Shown: positions 17,769 through 27,300 of the stretch, one piece after another
How the letters are laid out: each line of letters opens with the position of its first letter
Numbering within the stretch: the stretch's first letter is position 1
Source: an uncultured Saprospiraceae bacterium
GTDB taxonomy: Bacteria; Bacteroidota; Bacteroidia; Chitinophagales; Saprospiraceae
Direction of reading: 5' to 3'
DNA length: 64,000 nt
NCBI GenBank assembly: GCA_938045585.1
Contig: CALIAU010000022.1
Coordinates: 124,001 to 188,000 of the forward strand
Program-made: the position numbers and the translations under genes
Notes under the pieces: model-generated
Seen by the model: only the letters and a program-made list of their open reading frames with translations
Told to the model about the DNA's origin: nothing
Database searches by the model: none

Positions 17769-18818
17769 TTAAGCAGCAGCTTTGAACTTATACTTTCTTC
17801 TATATTCGCTAAAGCTGATCATCTTTTCTTGATTTTCATCCCAAAGCTTATGACGAATCATTTTAAGAGAATCCCAGATGGTAACCTGCGTAACATATTT
17901 ATTCAGTATAGGCTCTTCTCTAAATACCTTCGGTAAATTGTAGTTTGGTATCAAACTGCTTAGGTGATGGATATGATGGTAGCCTATGTTTCCGCTCAAC
18001 CAATGCAGTATTCTTGGTAGCTTATAATAGCTACTGCCTCGAATCGAACTTAAAAGAAAGTCCCAATTATTTTTCCAGTGTTTATAAGAAAATTCATGTT
18101 GATGTTGCACATAAAAAAACCAAAATGCAACCACTCCAAACATGAGAACTAGAGTCAACTGAACCGCAAGAAACATTTTCCATCCTACTAAGAATCCCAC
18201 CACCACATAGCTAAGAGCGATCCAGAAGTTATCCTTAATTACCATCTTAAGATACTTTGCTCGATTATTAAAAGAGAAGGTTGGATATCTGCAAGAAACA
18301 ATAAAATAATAGGCAGGTGCTATAACAAAGGTTACAACTGGGAATCTCCAAATCCTATATTTCAATTTTCCCCACCAATTACGCTCCATATATTCTTTTA
18401 CGGTGATGGTAGGTATGTCACCTATATCTCTTACCTCTAATTGACCAGAGTGCCCATGATGAAAATTATGCACCTTAGCCCAATACTTGTAGGGAATAAA
18501 ACTGCAAATGCTACAAAGAGTCCCTATCAGGTTATTTAGTTTTTTTGATTTGAAAAAAGACTGGTGTCCACAATCGTGCTGAATGATAAATATACGTACC
18601 ATGAAGCCCGTGTTTATTATAAACAGTGGGATGGCAAGTAAAATAGACCATTTAAGGGCAAAGTAAGTAAGTATCCATAATCCTAGAAAGGGTAGGAAGG
18701 TATTCGCAATCTGAATAATTGCTTTTTTATTATTAGGAACTTGATATTTTGAAATAATCTCTTTCCAATTACTTAAGGCTGACTTAATTTCAGAATTAAG
18801 TTTTTCATTATCTATCAT
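17769..18818 (-). CDS. Membrane fatty acid desaturase
   Basis: 349 residues. The three histidine boxes of di-iron desaturases are present: HDCGH (near 86), HNFHHGHSG (near 118) and HHIHH (near 280). Two pairs of membrane helices separate them. The enzyme introduces a double bond into acyl chains of membrane lipids, using an external electron donor. The layout is nearest to the omega-type bacterial desaturases in the PF00487 family. It lies upstream of the Gre-like gene with a 10-base gap. Regiochemistry is unknown. Confidence 0.92.
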   Translation of the reverse strand: MIDNEKLNSEIKSALSNWKEIISKYQVPNNKKAIIQIANTFLPFLGLWILTYFALKWSILLAIPLFIINTGFMVRIFIIQHDCGHQSFFKSKKLNNLIGTLCSICSFIPYKYWAKVHNFHHGHSGQLEVRDIGDIPTITVKEYMERNWWGKLKYRIWRFPVVTFVIAPAYYFIVSCRYPTFSFNNRAKYLKMVIKDNFWIALSYVVVGFLVGWKMFLAVQLTLVLMFGVVAFWFFYVQHQHEFSYKHWKNNWDFLLSSIRGSSYYKLPRILHWLSGNIGYHHIHHLSSLIPNYNLPKVFREEPILNKYVTQVTIWDSLKMIRHKLWDENQEKMISFSEYRRKYKFKAAA

Positions 18819-19001
18819 CTGACAAATTTGATCTTGACTTAAAGATAGCTATTGATTTTAAAATCAGAGGCGAGTTTCTGAATAAGAATTCTGAACTTAC
18901 TTAAGAAAAATTTAAGTTTTTGTTAAATGAACGGTTTACATGAATAGTAGAGTGACTTTCAAAGCCAAATTGCGTAAAATAAGTGTACTTAATACGTTGA
19001 A

Positions 19002-19322
19002 ATGGAAATATCAAAGGACCAATTTGAGGTGTTTATTATGGTATATGCTGCCTATGCGGATTTTGAGGAAAGACCCTTAGAAACACGTTTAATTATTGAC
19101 AAATTTGGAGAAAAGCGATACATGGAAGCTTTTGAATTGTATCACAGTTTGAAAGAATATGAACGTGTTCAAATAATCATACAACATCTTGAAGACTTTC
19201 GGGATGAATCAAAGAAGCAAAGAATACTTACCACAGTAAGAACCTTACTAAACTATGACGGTTTTAATCGTTTCGAGGCCAGTTTTTATAGTTACTTATC
19301 TAAGGTCACAGCAGAAGTTTAA
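19002..19322 (+). CDS. Small all-helical protein of unknown function
   Basis: 106 residues, no signal peptide and no membrane helix. The predicted structure is four or five amphipathic helices (KDQFEVFIMVYAAYADF, RYMEAFELYHSLKEYERVQI, RFEASFYSYLSKV). The overall feel is of a TerB-like or tellurite-resistance-type helical bundle, but no diagnostic motif is seen and I do not assign a family. It is encoded convergently with the membrane-fusion protein and overlaps the end of that gene by four bases (19319-19322). Codon use looks normal for the region. Confidence 0.6.
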   Translation: MEISKDQFEVFIMVYAAYADFEERPLETRLIIDKFGEKRYMEAFELYHSLKEYERVQIIIQHLEDFRDESKKQRILTTVRTLLNYDGFNRFEASFYSYLSKVTAEV

Positions 19323-20569
19323 TTATTATTCGGATCACTGCGCAGTTTGATTTCATCTTCACTGCTTAGCCCTCCGACTACCTCTACAATAATACCATCC
19401 GAAATCCCAAGTTCCACCTTTGTCTCACTGAACTCCTGATCTCCAGTCACTAATTCTACAAAGGTAGAATCGTTCCTGTAAATCACGTCTCGCTCATTCA
19501 CAACCAAAAGATCTGTCTTCTTATCTAAAATGATATCCGCATTCGCACTGTAACCCGCTCTTAAAAATGCATCTTCATAATCATCCTTTATCGCCGCACG
19601 AATCATAAACTTTACAGAGCCCTCTTCTAAATTACCCTTCGGAGAAATAAATTCAAGGACTCCATTAAAACTTGTTTCATTTAATGCTCCTACAGTTAGA
19701 ACCAGTGGCATACCCTGCTTAATCTTTCCTACATCTGATTCGTCCACCGTACCCTCAAAAATAAGTGTACTCATATCCGCTACAGACGCTACCGTCGTAC
19801 CCTCATTAAAGTTGTTTCTTTCAATGACCGAACTCCCTTCTTCTACTGGCACTTCTAATACCATACCATCTACCGTTGATTTAATAATATTAGAAACCTG
19901 ACTAGAATTTTGGGTAGCACCCTCTCTTAATAACTGCAAATTATTTATTGCCGCATTCATTTCCTGTCTGCGTATATCTACTTCCGTCACAAATTGTTGT
20001 AAGGTATTGCTCGAACTGATTTTAGCATTATCATAGGAGTTTTTCTCAAGCTGCAGATTGAGTTGCGCCTGCTGGTATTCTTTTTCAGAAATGACACCAT
20101 CTTCAAATAAATTCTTTTGCCGCTGTTCCTCTTGCACTGCATTGTCATATCTAGATTTAGCCTGTGTTATGTCTAGGTTGCCAGAACTCACAGATCGCTG
20201 ACGATCTAGTTCTCTTTTTGCATCCTGATACCTGAGCTTAGAAAGTTCTACACCTGACTGCGCATTATTGATGTTTACCTGACTTGGTACCAGCTTTATA
20301 CGTGCAATATTTTGCCCCTTGGTCACCTTGTCACCCGCCTCTACAAAGAGACGGTCTATGACACCAGACACCTGTGGTTTGATGTTTACTTCCTTGCGTG
20401 GTTTTATACTTCCGGTCGTTACCGCCTTAATTTCTATATCTCCCTTTTCTGGCTTAACATATTCGTATATGACAGGGTCCTTTTTGTTGTTCTGATAGAA
20501 ATAATATATCAGTCCCGCTGATAATAAAGCAAAAACTAAAATTGAACTTATTAAACATCCTTTTTTCAT
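19319..20569 (-). CDS. MacA/HlyD-type periplasmic adaptor (membrane fusion protein)
   Basis: 416 residues. A single N-terminal membrane helix (LISSILVFALLSAGLIYYFY) precedes a split lipoyl domain (IKPQVSGVIDRLFVEAGDKV and the return segment near residue 230, STVDGMVLEVPVEEGSSV). A long coiled-coil hairpin fills about 95-210, followed by beta-barrel and membrane-proximal domains. It bridges the inner-membrane exporter to an outer-membrane channel. It is the last gene of a four-gene operon with an ABC ATPase and two permeases. No TolC-type gene is in the window. Confidence 0.9.
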   Translation of the reverse strand: MKKGCLISSILVFALLSAGLIYYFYQNNKKDPVIYEYVKPEKGDIEIKAVTTGSIKPRKEVNIKPQVSGVIDRLFVEAGDKVTKGQNIARIKLVPSQVNINNAQSGVELSKLRYQDAKRELDRQRSVSSGNLDITQAKSRYDNAVQEEQRQKNLFEDGVISEKEYQQAQLNLQLEKNSYDNAKISSSNTLQQFVTEVDIRRQEMNAAINNLQLLREGATQNSSQVSNIIKSTVDGMVLEVPVEEGSSVIERNNFNEGTTVASVADMSTLIFEGTVDESDVGKIKQGMPLVLTVGALNETSFNGVLEFISPKGNLEEGSVKFMIRAAIKDDYEDAFLRAGYSANADIILDKKTDLLVVNERDVIYRNDSTFVELVTGDQEFSETKVELGISDGIIVEVVGGLSSEDEIKLRSDPNNN

Positions 20570-20603
20570 AACAAACGTATTAATGCATCTTTTACTTGGT
20601 TAA

Positions 20604-21851
20604 TTACTCGTCTTTTAAAGCTTCCACAGGATTTATGTTTGCTGCCTGCATCGCTGGAATCAATCCTGCTATTGTTCCTGCAATTACTAGCATAATCAGC
20701 GCACCTACTCCCGCTGCTAAGTTTACTTGCGGATTAGCAAAATTGTCCACGTCTACCTCAAAGCTGTACATCGCATAACTGATACCTCCTATTATCAAGG
20801 TGCCTAGCAAGAGGCCTAGATAACCTGCCATCGCTGTAATAAAAACAGATTCCGTAAGTATCATGCTTACGATAGATCCTGGCGTTGCGCCCAAGGCCTT
20901 ACGTATTCCTATTTCTTTAGTACGTTCTTTTACTATGATGAGCATGATATTACTGACACCTACTATCCCTGCTAGTAGAGTGCCTATGCCCACAAACCAT
21001 AAGAAAGATTGAATACCTATAAATAGATTTACGACCTGATCTATTTCTTCTTCAACATTTTCATGTCCTATCCCATTCGGATCATCAGGATGAATTTGAT
21101 GGCGTGTTTTCAATAATGCCACTACCTTTTCTTCAGCCACACTTACCCGCGTATCCATATGACTTGAAATTGCCATATAATCTATGCGCTCTTCTAAGCC
21201 AAAGGCATGACACATCGTGTTTAATGGAACGACAATGGATTCTGTATCAGAAATACGCCAAGGCTTTAGCTCAATAGGCGCCATAACACCCACTACCTTA
21301 AATCCTATGCCACGTATCATTACATATTTTCCAATAGGGCTTTTATCCTCAAAGAGTAACTCCTTTACCTTGGTTCCAATGACGGCAACCTTGCGCCTAT
21401 CATCTAAGTCCTTTTGATTCAAATACCTGCCTTCCGTTACCTTAAGTGGTTCTATTTCTACCATAGATGGATATTCCCCGCGTATATCATAGTTGTCTGA
21501 CCTATCTTCATAATGGACAAAGGTGGCATTCATCCTTCGCCTTGGTCCTAACATATCCACTTCTGGAATTTCACGCTTAATCGCGGCAAGGTCATCAAGG
21601 GTAATATCAATAGCCCGTCCAGCAGGAAAGCCCTTATGCGGTTTGTTCGTGCGCTCTCCCCAGACATACATCTTATTTCGCATCTGCGAACCAAAATTTT
21701 TAAAAACACCAGCTTCTAATCCTGATCCCATGCCTAAGAGAAAGATCAACATAAACACGCCCCAGAAAACACCAAGTGCCGTAAGTGCAGTACGCATCTT
21801 GTTTTTACGTATAGTTCCAAATATTTCTTGCCATTTATCTTTATCAAACAT
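20604..21851 (-). CDS. MacB-like ABC transporter permease (second copy)
   Basis: 415 residues. It has one N-terminal helix after the conserved start DKWQEIFGTIRKNKMRTALT, then a large periplasmic core domain (residues 45-285), then three FtsX-type helices (IGTLLAGIVGVSNIMLIIV, MAGYLGLLLGTLIIG, GALIMLVIAGTIAGLIPA). The signature ERTKEIGIRKALGATPG lies between the helices, and the end AANINPVEALKDE is typical. The ATPase is a separate gene. Clearly a paralogue of the permease just upstream, so the pair probably forms a heterodimer. Substrate unknown. Confidence 0.9.
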   Translation of the reverse strand: MFDKDKWQEIFGTIRKNKMRTALTALGVFWGVFMLIFLLGMGSGLEAGVFKNFGSQMRNKMYVWGERTNKPHKGFPAGRAIDITLDDLAAIKREIPEVDMLGPRRRMNATFVHYEDRSDNYDIRGEYPSMVEIEPLKVTEGRYLNQKDLDDRRKVAVIGTKVKELLFEDKSPIGKYVMIRGIGFKVVGVMAPIELKPWRISDTESIVVPLNTMCHAFGLEERIDYMAISSHMDTRVSVAEEKVVALLKTRHQIHPDDPNGIGHENVEEEIDQVVNLFIGIQSFLWFVGIGTLLAGIVGVSNIMLIIVKERTKEIGIRKALGATPGSIVSMILTESVFITAMAGYLGLLLGTLIIGGISYAMYSFEVDVDNFANPQVNLAAGVGALIMLVIAGTIAGLIPAMQAANINPVEALKDE

Positions 21852-21852
21852 C

Positions 21853-23079
21853 TTAATCAGATTTTATGGCTTCAACAGGATTAATGCGTGCAGCTTGTAT
21901 TGCAGGAATTAATCCAGCTAAGGTTCCGGTTAATACTAAGACAAACAATGCGGTGACAACCACACGTAGATCGACTCCAGGATTTCTAAAATAATCGGAT
22001 TCTACATCAGAGAGTGCAAACAATAAGCCGATGCCAAGCAGCAGCCCTATGTAACCTGCAAGGGAGGTAATAAAGATAGACTCTTGCATAATCATACGCA
22101 CGATACTCCCTGGTGTAGCACCTATGGCTTTACGTATACCTATTTCTTTTGTACGATCTTTTACAATGATCAACATAATATTACTAATACCAATTACCCC
22201 AGCCAAAATACTAAAGATACCTACCAGCCATATTAGCCATCGAATAGCTCCCATCAGACCAGTAAACTTTTGATATTCTTCTGCGAGATTAAAGATTCGT
22301 AGTGCTTTCTCATCTTTAGGATCAATGCGTTTATTACGTGCCAGTGTATTGTGAATTTTACTCTCAAGAACCTGCATCTCTCGCAGACCTAGAGTTCCGC
22401 CTGAAACCATAAGCTGATGTATCTCCGGCTTTCCAGAATAGATGCGCTGCGCAGTTGTTATTGGAATAAAAATATTCCGCATTTCATCATCACTTCCCGT
22501 ATCTCTAAACACGCCCACTACCTTATATATGGTGCCACCTATACTTATTTCTTTTCCTATTGCATCTTCCTTACCAAACAAATCATCGCGTACAATTCTA
22601 CCTATGACAGCCACCTTACTTACCGCATCTAGATCTTTATCGAGAATGTAACGCCCCTCGAGCATAATAGAATTTTCTAAAATTTGATGCCCTGGATGTA
22701 CACCTCTCGTACTAAATGACATGTCTTTGTCCTTGTAGCTCACCGTCTGACTTCCACTGATATAAAATCGGCCAGTGATGGCATCTATTTCTGGAAACTG
22801 TTCCTTTATTAGATCATAATCTGAATTGTCAAATTGGATGCGTCTACCTTTTTTAAGACCCTTATATGCCAAGGATGTTGTTCCTGACCGAATCCATAGA
22901 CTATTAATCGCATCATCTCTAAAATCATATTCCAGCCCTTTTTCTAAACCTCTACCCATACCCAATAGAGCAACCAGCATAAATATTCCCCAAGCGACGC
23001 CAAACGCCGTTAAAGCTGTCCGTAGTTTATGACGACGGATAGAAGAAAATATTTCTTGCCACTTGTCTATATCTATCAT
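21853..23079 (-). CDS. MacB-like ABC transporter permease (first copy)
   Basis: 408 residues with the same plan as its neighbour: start IDKWQEIFSSIRRHKLRTAL, periplasmic MacB core, then three FtsX helices with DRTKEIGIRKAIGATPG and the end ARINPVEAIKSD. It overlaps the ATPase gene by four bases (ATGA) and is separated from the second permease by one base, so translation is tightly coupled. Two tandem MacB-like permeases served by one ATPase suggest a heterodimeric mechanotransmission-type exporter. The cargo (peptide, lipid or antibiotic) is not evident. Confidence 0.9.
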   Translation of the reverse strand: MIDIDKWQEIFSSIRRHKLRTALTAFGVAWGIFMLVALLGMGRGLEKGLEYDFRDDAINSLWIRSGTTSLAYKGLKKGRRIQFDNSDYDLIKEQFPEIDAITGRFYISGSQTVSYKDKDMSFSTRGVHPGHQILENSIMLEGRYILDKDLDAVSKVAVIGRIVRDDLFGKEDAIGKEISIGGTIYKVVGVFRDTGSDDEMRNIFIPITTAQRIYSGKPEIHQLMVSGGTLGLREMQVLESKIHNTLARNKRIDPKDEKALRIFNLAEEYQKFTGLMGAIRWLIWLVGIFSILAGVIGISNIMLIIVKDRTKEIGIRKAIGATPGSIVRMIMQESIFITSLAGYIGLLLGIGLLFALSDVESDYFRNPGVDLRVVVTALFVLVLTGTLAGLIPAIQAARINPVEAIKSD

Positions 23080-23741
23080 GATGATTCAATTATCCCATCG
23101 CGTAAGCGTATTACCCGATTTGTCATTTTAGAAATTTCATCCTCATGCGTCACAAGTAAAACGGTTATGCCCTGCGCATTGACTTTTTTAAAGATATCCA
23201 TTACATCTTCTGAGGTTTTGGAATCTAAGGCACCTGTAGGTTCGTCTGCAAGAATCACCTTGGGCTTGCTAATTAGCGATCGAGCAATGGCTACACGTTG
23301 TTGCTGACCACCAGACATTTGATTTGGATAATGATCTGCCCACTCTAACAATCCCACCTGATCCAGATATTCTAATGCCAACTCCTGGCGTACCTTCCTG
23401 TCTACCTTCTGATAATAGAGGGGTAGAGCAACATTTTCTTTTGCAGTTTTAAATGCAAGTAAGTTGAAAGATTGGAAAACAAAACCAAGGAGATGATTTC
23501 TATAATAGGCCTCGTCCTTCTGACTTAGATTTTTAATCAGATTGCCATCAAGAATATATTCTCCCTCATCATACTTGTCCAGTATGCCCAGAATATTAAG
23601 CATGGTAGACTTACCCGAACCAGAAGAACCCATAATAGAAACAAAATCGCCTTCTTGAATATCTATATCTATTCCCTTGAGTACATGTAGTGAATTATAC
23701 TCCGTTTGGTAAGACTTATGTATGCCTTTAAGTTGAATCAT
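23076..23741 (-). CDS. ABC transporter ATP-binding protein (MacB/LolD class)
   Basis: 221 residues. Walker A GSSGSGKST (near 38), Q-loop FVFQSFNLL, signature MSGGQQQRVAIARSL, Walker B VILADEPTGALD and the H-loop LLVTHEDE are all intact. Length and sequence place it in the LolD/MacB/FtsE-type class. First gene of the operon ATPase - permease - permease - adaptor on the minus strand. The 620-base region upstream holds intergenic repeats, and I found no consensus -7 box close to its start. Confidence 0.93.
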   Translation of the reverse strand: MIQLKGIHKSYQTEYNSLHVLKGIDIDIQEGDFVSIMGSSGSGKSTMLNILGILDKYDEGEYILDGNLIKNLSQKDEAYYRNHLLGFVFQSFNLLAFKTAKENVALPLYYQKVDRKVRQELALEYLDQVGLLEWADHYPNQMSGGQQQRVAIARSLISKPKVILADEPTGALDSKTSEDVMDIFKKVNAQGITVLLVTHEDEISKMTNRVIRLRDGIIESS

Positions 23742-23831
23742 CGTGCATTAGTAAACTGTCTAAAAGTAATTTACTTTCACAGAATAGACGCAAATAATAG
23801 ATAGAAGGTTGCATTTTATGGATAGATTTCC

Positions 23832-24023
23832 ATTTGGGCGTGCCCCTTTCTTCCACATACGTTGTAGAAAGGGTCGGAGTATTCCAGGTTCGCGATACCG
23901 CTCAGTCCCTTGGACGAGCATATACTATGCTCCCTTCCATGTTCCCTGCCTGCGTGCGCAAGCAGGCAGGCTCACGCAAAGCGCAAAGCGCACAGACTAA
24001 GAGACTAACGGACCAACGGACAA
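23832..24023. repeat. Intergenic repeat B: head motif, GC palindrome and short 8-bp array
   Basis: The 622-base gap 23742-24363 is mostly repeats. The head ATTTGGGCGTGCCCC (23832-23846) is followed by a small stem and GGGTCGG (23871-23877). The same head occurs inverted at 33107-33121 and, in variant form, at 56793. A perfect 9-bp stem CCTGCCTGC/GCAGGCAGG spans 23945-23970. Four 8-mers follow at 23994-24023 (AGACTAAG, AGACTAAC, GGACCAAC, GGACAAA). These are in the orientation opposite to the array at 24340-24363, so B and B2 flank the central segment as an inverted pair. Confidence 0.75.
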
Positions 24024-24098
24024 AACATAAACATATGTTATATACGCTTTCTCGCTTTTATAAACTATAGCATATATATATTATTAATTTTGCCGATC

Positions 24099-24214
24099 TC
24101 CGATCTGGGTATTTGTAACTGCTTTTGTGCTATAAATGAAGTAGGAACATTAGCATATAATTACAAGCTTATCACGATGAAAAAAAGGCACAAGTCTCAC
24201 TTGCACCTTTTTCT
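24099..24214 (+). ncRNA. Candidate small RNA between a consensus -7 box and a terminator
   Basis: TAATTTTG (24085-24092) is a perfect -7 element with no open reading frame after it. About 80 bases later lies the stem-loop AAAAAGG..CAAG / CTTG..CCTTTTT (24181-24212) with a T-rich tail. The segment between is free of the repeat sequences that flank it. A transcript of roughly 115 nucleotides would result. No known RNA family is recognised, and a -33 box is not evident. The stem-loop could instead serve only as the terminator of the protease gene. Confidence 0.3.
24181..24212. terminator. Bidirectional rho-independent terminator
   Basis: AAAAAAGGCACAAG pairs with CTTGCACCTTTTT across a short loop, with two central mismatches. 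The A-run on the left and T-run on the right let it act on both strands. On the minus strand it lies 150 bases downstream of the PKD protease stop. Confidence 0.65.
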
Positions 24215-24263
24215 TTATTTTCACTAAACCACATCGTCCCGCCCACGTCACTCTCTTCCGTCC

Positions 24264-24363
24264 TGCCTGCTTGCGCACGCAGGCAAGCCGCTAGTCTGCT
24301 AGTCCGTTCGATCCGTACACGTCGCTCTCTTCCGTCTGTTCGTCCGTTCGTCTGTTCGTCCGT
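24264..24363. repeat. Intergenic repeat B2: palindrome plus 8-bp array abutting the protease stop codon
   Basis: TGCCTGC (24264-24270) and GCAGGCA (24279-24285) form a palindrome, followed by degenerate TAGTCYGC words. Three exact-period units run 24340-24363 (TCGTCCGT, TCGTCTGT, TCGTCCGT), preceded by a fourth weaker unit. The last base is directly next to the complement of the protease TAG (24364-24366). Unit sequence and phase match repeat A (TNNTCYGT ending at a stop codon). Confidence 0.85.
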
Positions 24364-27300
24364 CTAATCATGCATCCATTTAATAACCTGCATCTGATCC
24401 TCAATACGGAGAACAAGCACATAAGCACCTGGACTTAAATTTTCAAGCTGTATGCTCGTGTCATTTTTTCCTGCAGTAAATAGCAGATCTTTTGTCATCA
24501 AGGATTGTCCGAGTACATTAAATATACGGAGCTCTGCCTTGGTAGCTTCAGATGATTGCACAGATAGAACAAACTCACCTTGATTAGGGTTTGGATAAAT
24601 GCCTATACCGTCTAAGATATCTATGCCAGAAACTGAGGTACTTTCTTCAATGATTATTTCTTCTTCCCATACCTCTGTACCACACGCATTACTAGCCGCT
24701 AAAGTGACAAGATAGCTGCCTGGACCCTCAAAACTATGGGATGGATTTTCTATTACGGATGTATTCCCATCTCCAAAATCCCACGCATAGCTATCTGCAT
24801 TTAAAGAGGTGTTGGAAAACTCAAAATCGAATTCATCCACAGAAACAAACTGGAAGCTTGCTGTTGGTAGGTCTTCAGTAATTATCAAGTCTGTAGATAC
24901 AAGCTCGTCACTGCCAGCACTTGAGCTAACAACTAGGCTCACATCATATTCACCCGTCATATTATATGTTACAGTAGGGGATGCTTCAGTAGATGTGGAA
25001 GGTGTTCCTCCCGGGAAGGTCCAATTCCATTCCGTCACATTGCTGGACGAATTGTCTGTAAATTCTACAACTAGAGGAATACAACCTGTTGTCACATTCG
25101 CAGTGTATCCGGCTATAGGTAAATTGTTGACGATTATAGTTTCAAGATATTCCGTTAGACCACACGCATTTTCTGCCTGCAATACAACGACGTATTCACC
25201 CTCTGTATCATAGGTATGAATTGGATTTTCTTCAATAGAAGTATTTCCATCGCCAAAGTCCCATGAATAACTATCCGCGTTCGTAGATGTGTTAGTAAAC
25301 GTAAGCGTATTCATATCTCTTACAGAAGTATAACTTGCCACAGGGATATCTTCCACAAGGATGATGTCATCTAGTACGAGAACATCTGTACCCGCTGGAT
25401 TTGTAACACTAAGTTCTACAGAGTATGTTCCTGCCGCTTCGTACACTACAGTAGGATTTTCTTCTGTACTACTAGCAGGATTCCCACCTGGAAATGACCA
25501 CGACCACTCTGTTGCATTTTCTGAACTACTTGTAAATGATACAGTAAAATCTGCACAACCCTCCGCTTGATCTATATTTATATTTGCTACAGGAAGTGAA
25601 TAATTACTTATGGTTTGGACCATCTCATTTTCCCCACATAAACTGGTAGCGTAGAGTATGATGGTATATTCACCTTCTTCATCATACGTATGGCTTGGGT
25701 TTATCCCAGTCGCTGTATTTCCATCTCCTAAATCCCAACTGTACATAGCATCACTCGTATTCATTGTTGTAACTGCCATGAGCTCCACAGTTAAGTCATC
25801 TTGGATCAAAGTAAATTCAGCCGTAGGTGCATCAGATACTTGTATGATTTCATTTAAACTCTCTGTGGATTCACCTACAGAATTGCTGACGGTTAATTGC
25901 ACATCAAAGTCACCTGCAAGAGGGTATTCTACAATCACATTTTCTTCAGTAGATGTTGCTGGTATCCCTCCTTCAAACTCCCAAAAATAATTGTCTGCTG
26001 CAGTGCTATTTGTAGCAGAGTAACTGACTACCATCCCAATACAACCTTCATTTATATCATAGTCAATGCTGGCAATAGGTTCACCAGTGACATTAATAAG
26101 CTTACTGATTTCAGCACTACCGCAATTATCACTTTCAATGAAGAGAGTCACCTCATATTCACCACCTATAGCATAACTGTGAGAAGGACTGACCTCTGCA
26201 GATGTATTTCCGTCACCAAAATCCCAACTCACATCGCTGTATCCGCTAGAGAGATTAAAAAAGTCTACTTCCTGCGTATTTATGTCAAAATCAAATTCGG
26301 CCAAAGGAGATGCTTCTACCTCAATGAGATTTGATTCGTATAATTCGTCCTGGCCATTTGCATTTGTGGCTACTAAAGAAACATCATAGCTACCAGGAGT
26401 AGCATAGGTAACAATAGGATTTTCTTCTGTGGAAGTTTCTGGAATTCCTCCTTCAAAGGTCCATAGTATATCCACAGTATTACTTGAACTACTATTAGAA
26501 TAACTAACCACAAGAGGGTTACAGCCAGATGAAAAGTCTAAATTAAACCCAGCCGTTGGTGGAATAAAAAAGTCAACCACCTGCGATACTTCAAATACGC
26601 CACAATCACTATCTACAGTTAGGGTGACCGTATAACTACCATCATTTATATATTCATGAAGTGGATTTTCTGCAGCACTTACATTCCCATCACCAAAATC
26701 CCAGAAAAAAGAATTTACATCCTCTGCTGTTTCATTTGTAAAGGAGATAAAGTTTCCTATCAGTTCAAAACTAAAGGCTGGCTCAGGTGGCTCTTGCACT
26801 TGTACAATATCAATTTGTGTCCATTCGTCTGAGCCACTTGAATTTGTAGCGACAAGTGTAACGCTATAAAACCCTGGCTCTTCGTAAATAACAAATGGAT
26901 CTTCTTCTGTAGAAAAGTCAGGAGTTCCTCCTGGGAAAAACCATTCGTACGATTCTGGATCATTAAAGGATTGATTTGTAAACTGAACCTGGGCAGGTGT
27001 GCAAGCGTCAAACTGGGTTACCGTGAAGTCTGCTACTGGGGGAGTACCTGTGTCATCGTCTCCACCACCACCAAAGGCACATTCATCTCCAGTAGAACAA
27101 TTCGCAGAATTATATTTATTTAAAAGTAAGGCGCCAGGCTGATCACCAAATCCATTATTGAAGTTTATACCAACTCCTCCAACAGCATGACAATAACTCA
27201 TTATAGTACCACTACTTGGTAGGATAGGATCGGAAGGATCATAGCATGATGTATTTACATTACTGAAGGCAACAGGTCCACAATCATCGATCTGGGTTCC

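Noticed and set aside
24809-26334. Long plus-strand frames opposite the PKD domains
   Set aside because: Repeated PKD coding sequence keeps antisense frames open; peptides show the same repeat period and no independent features.
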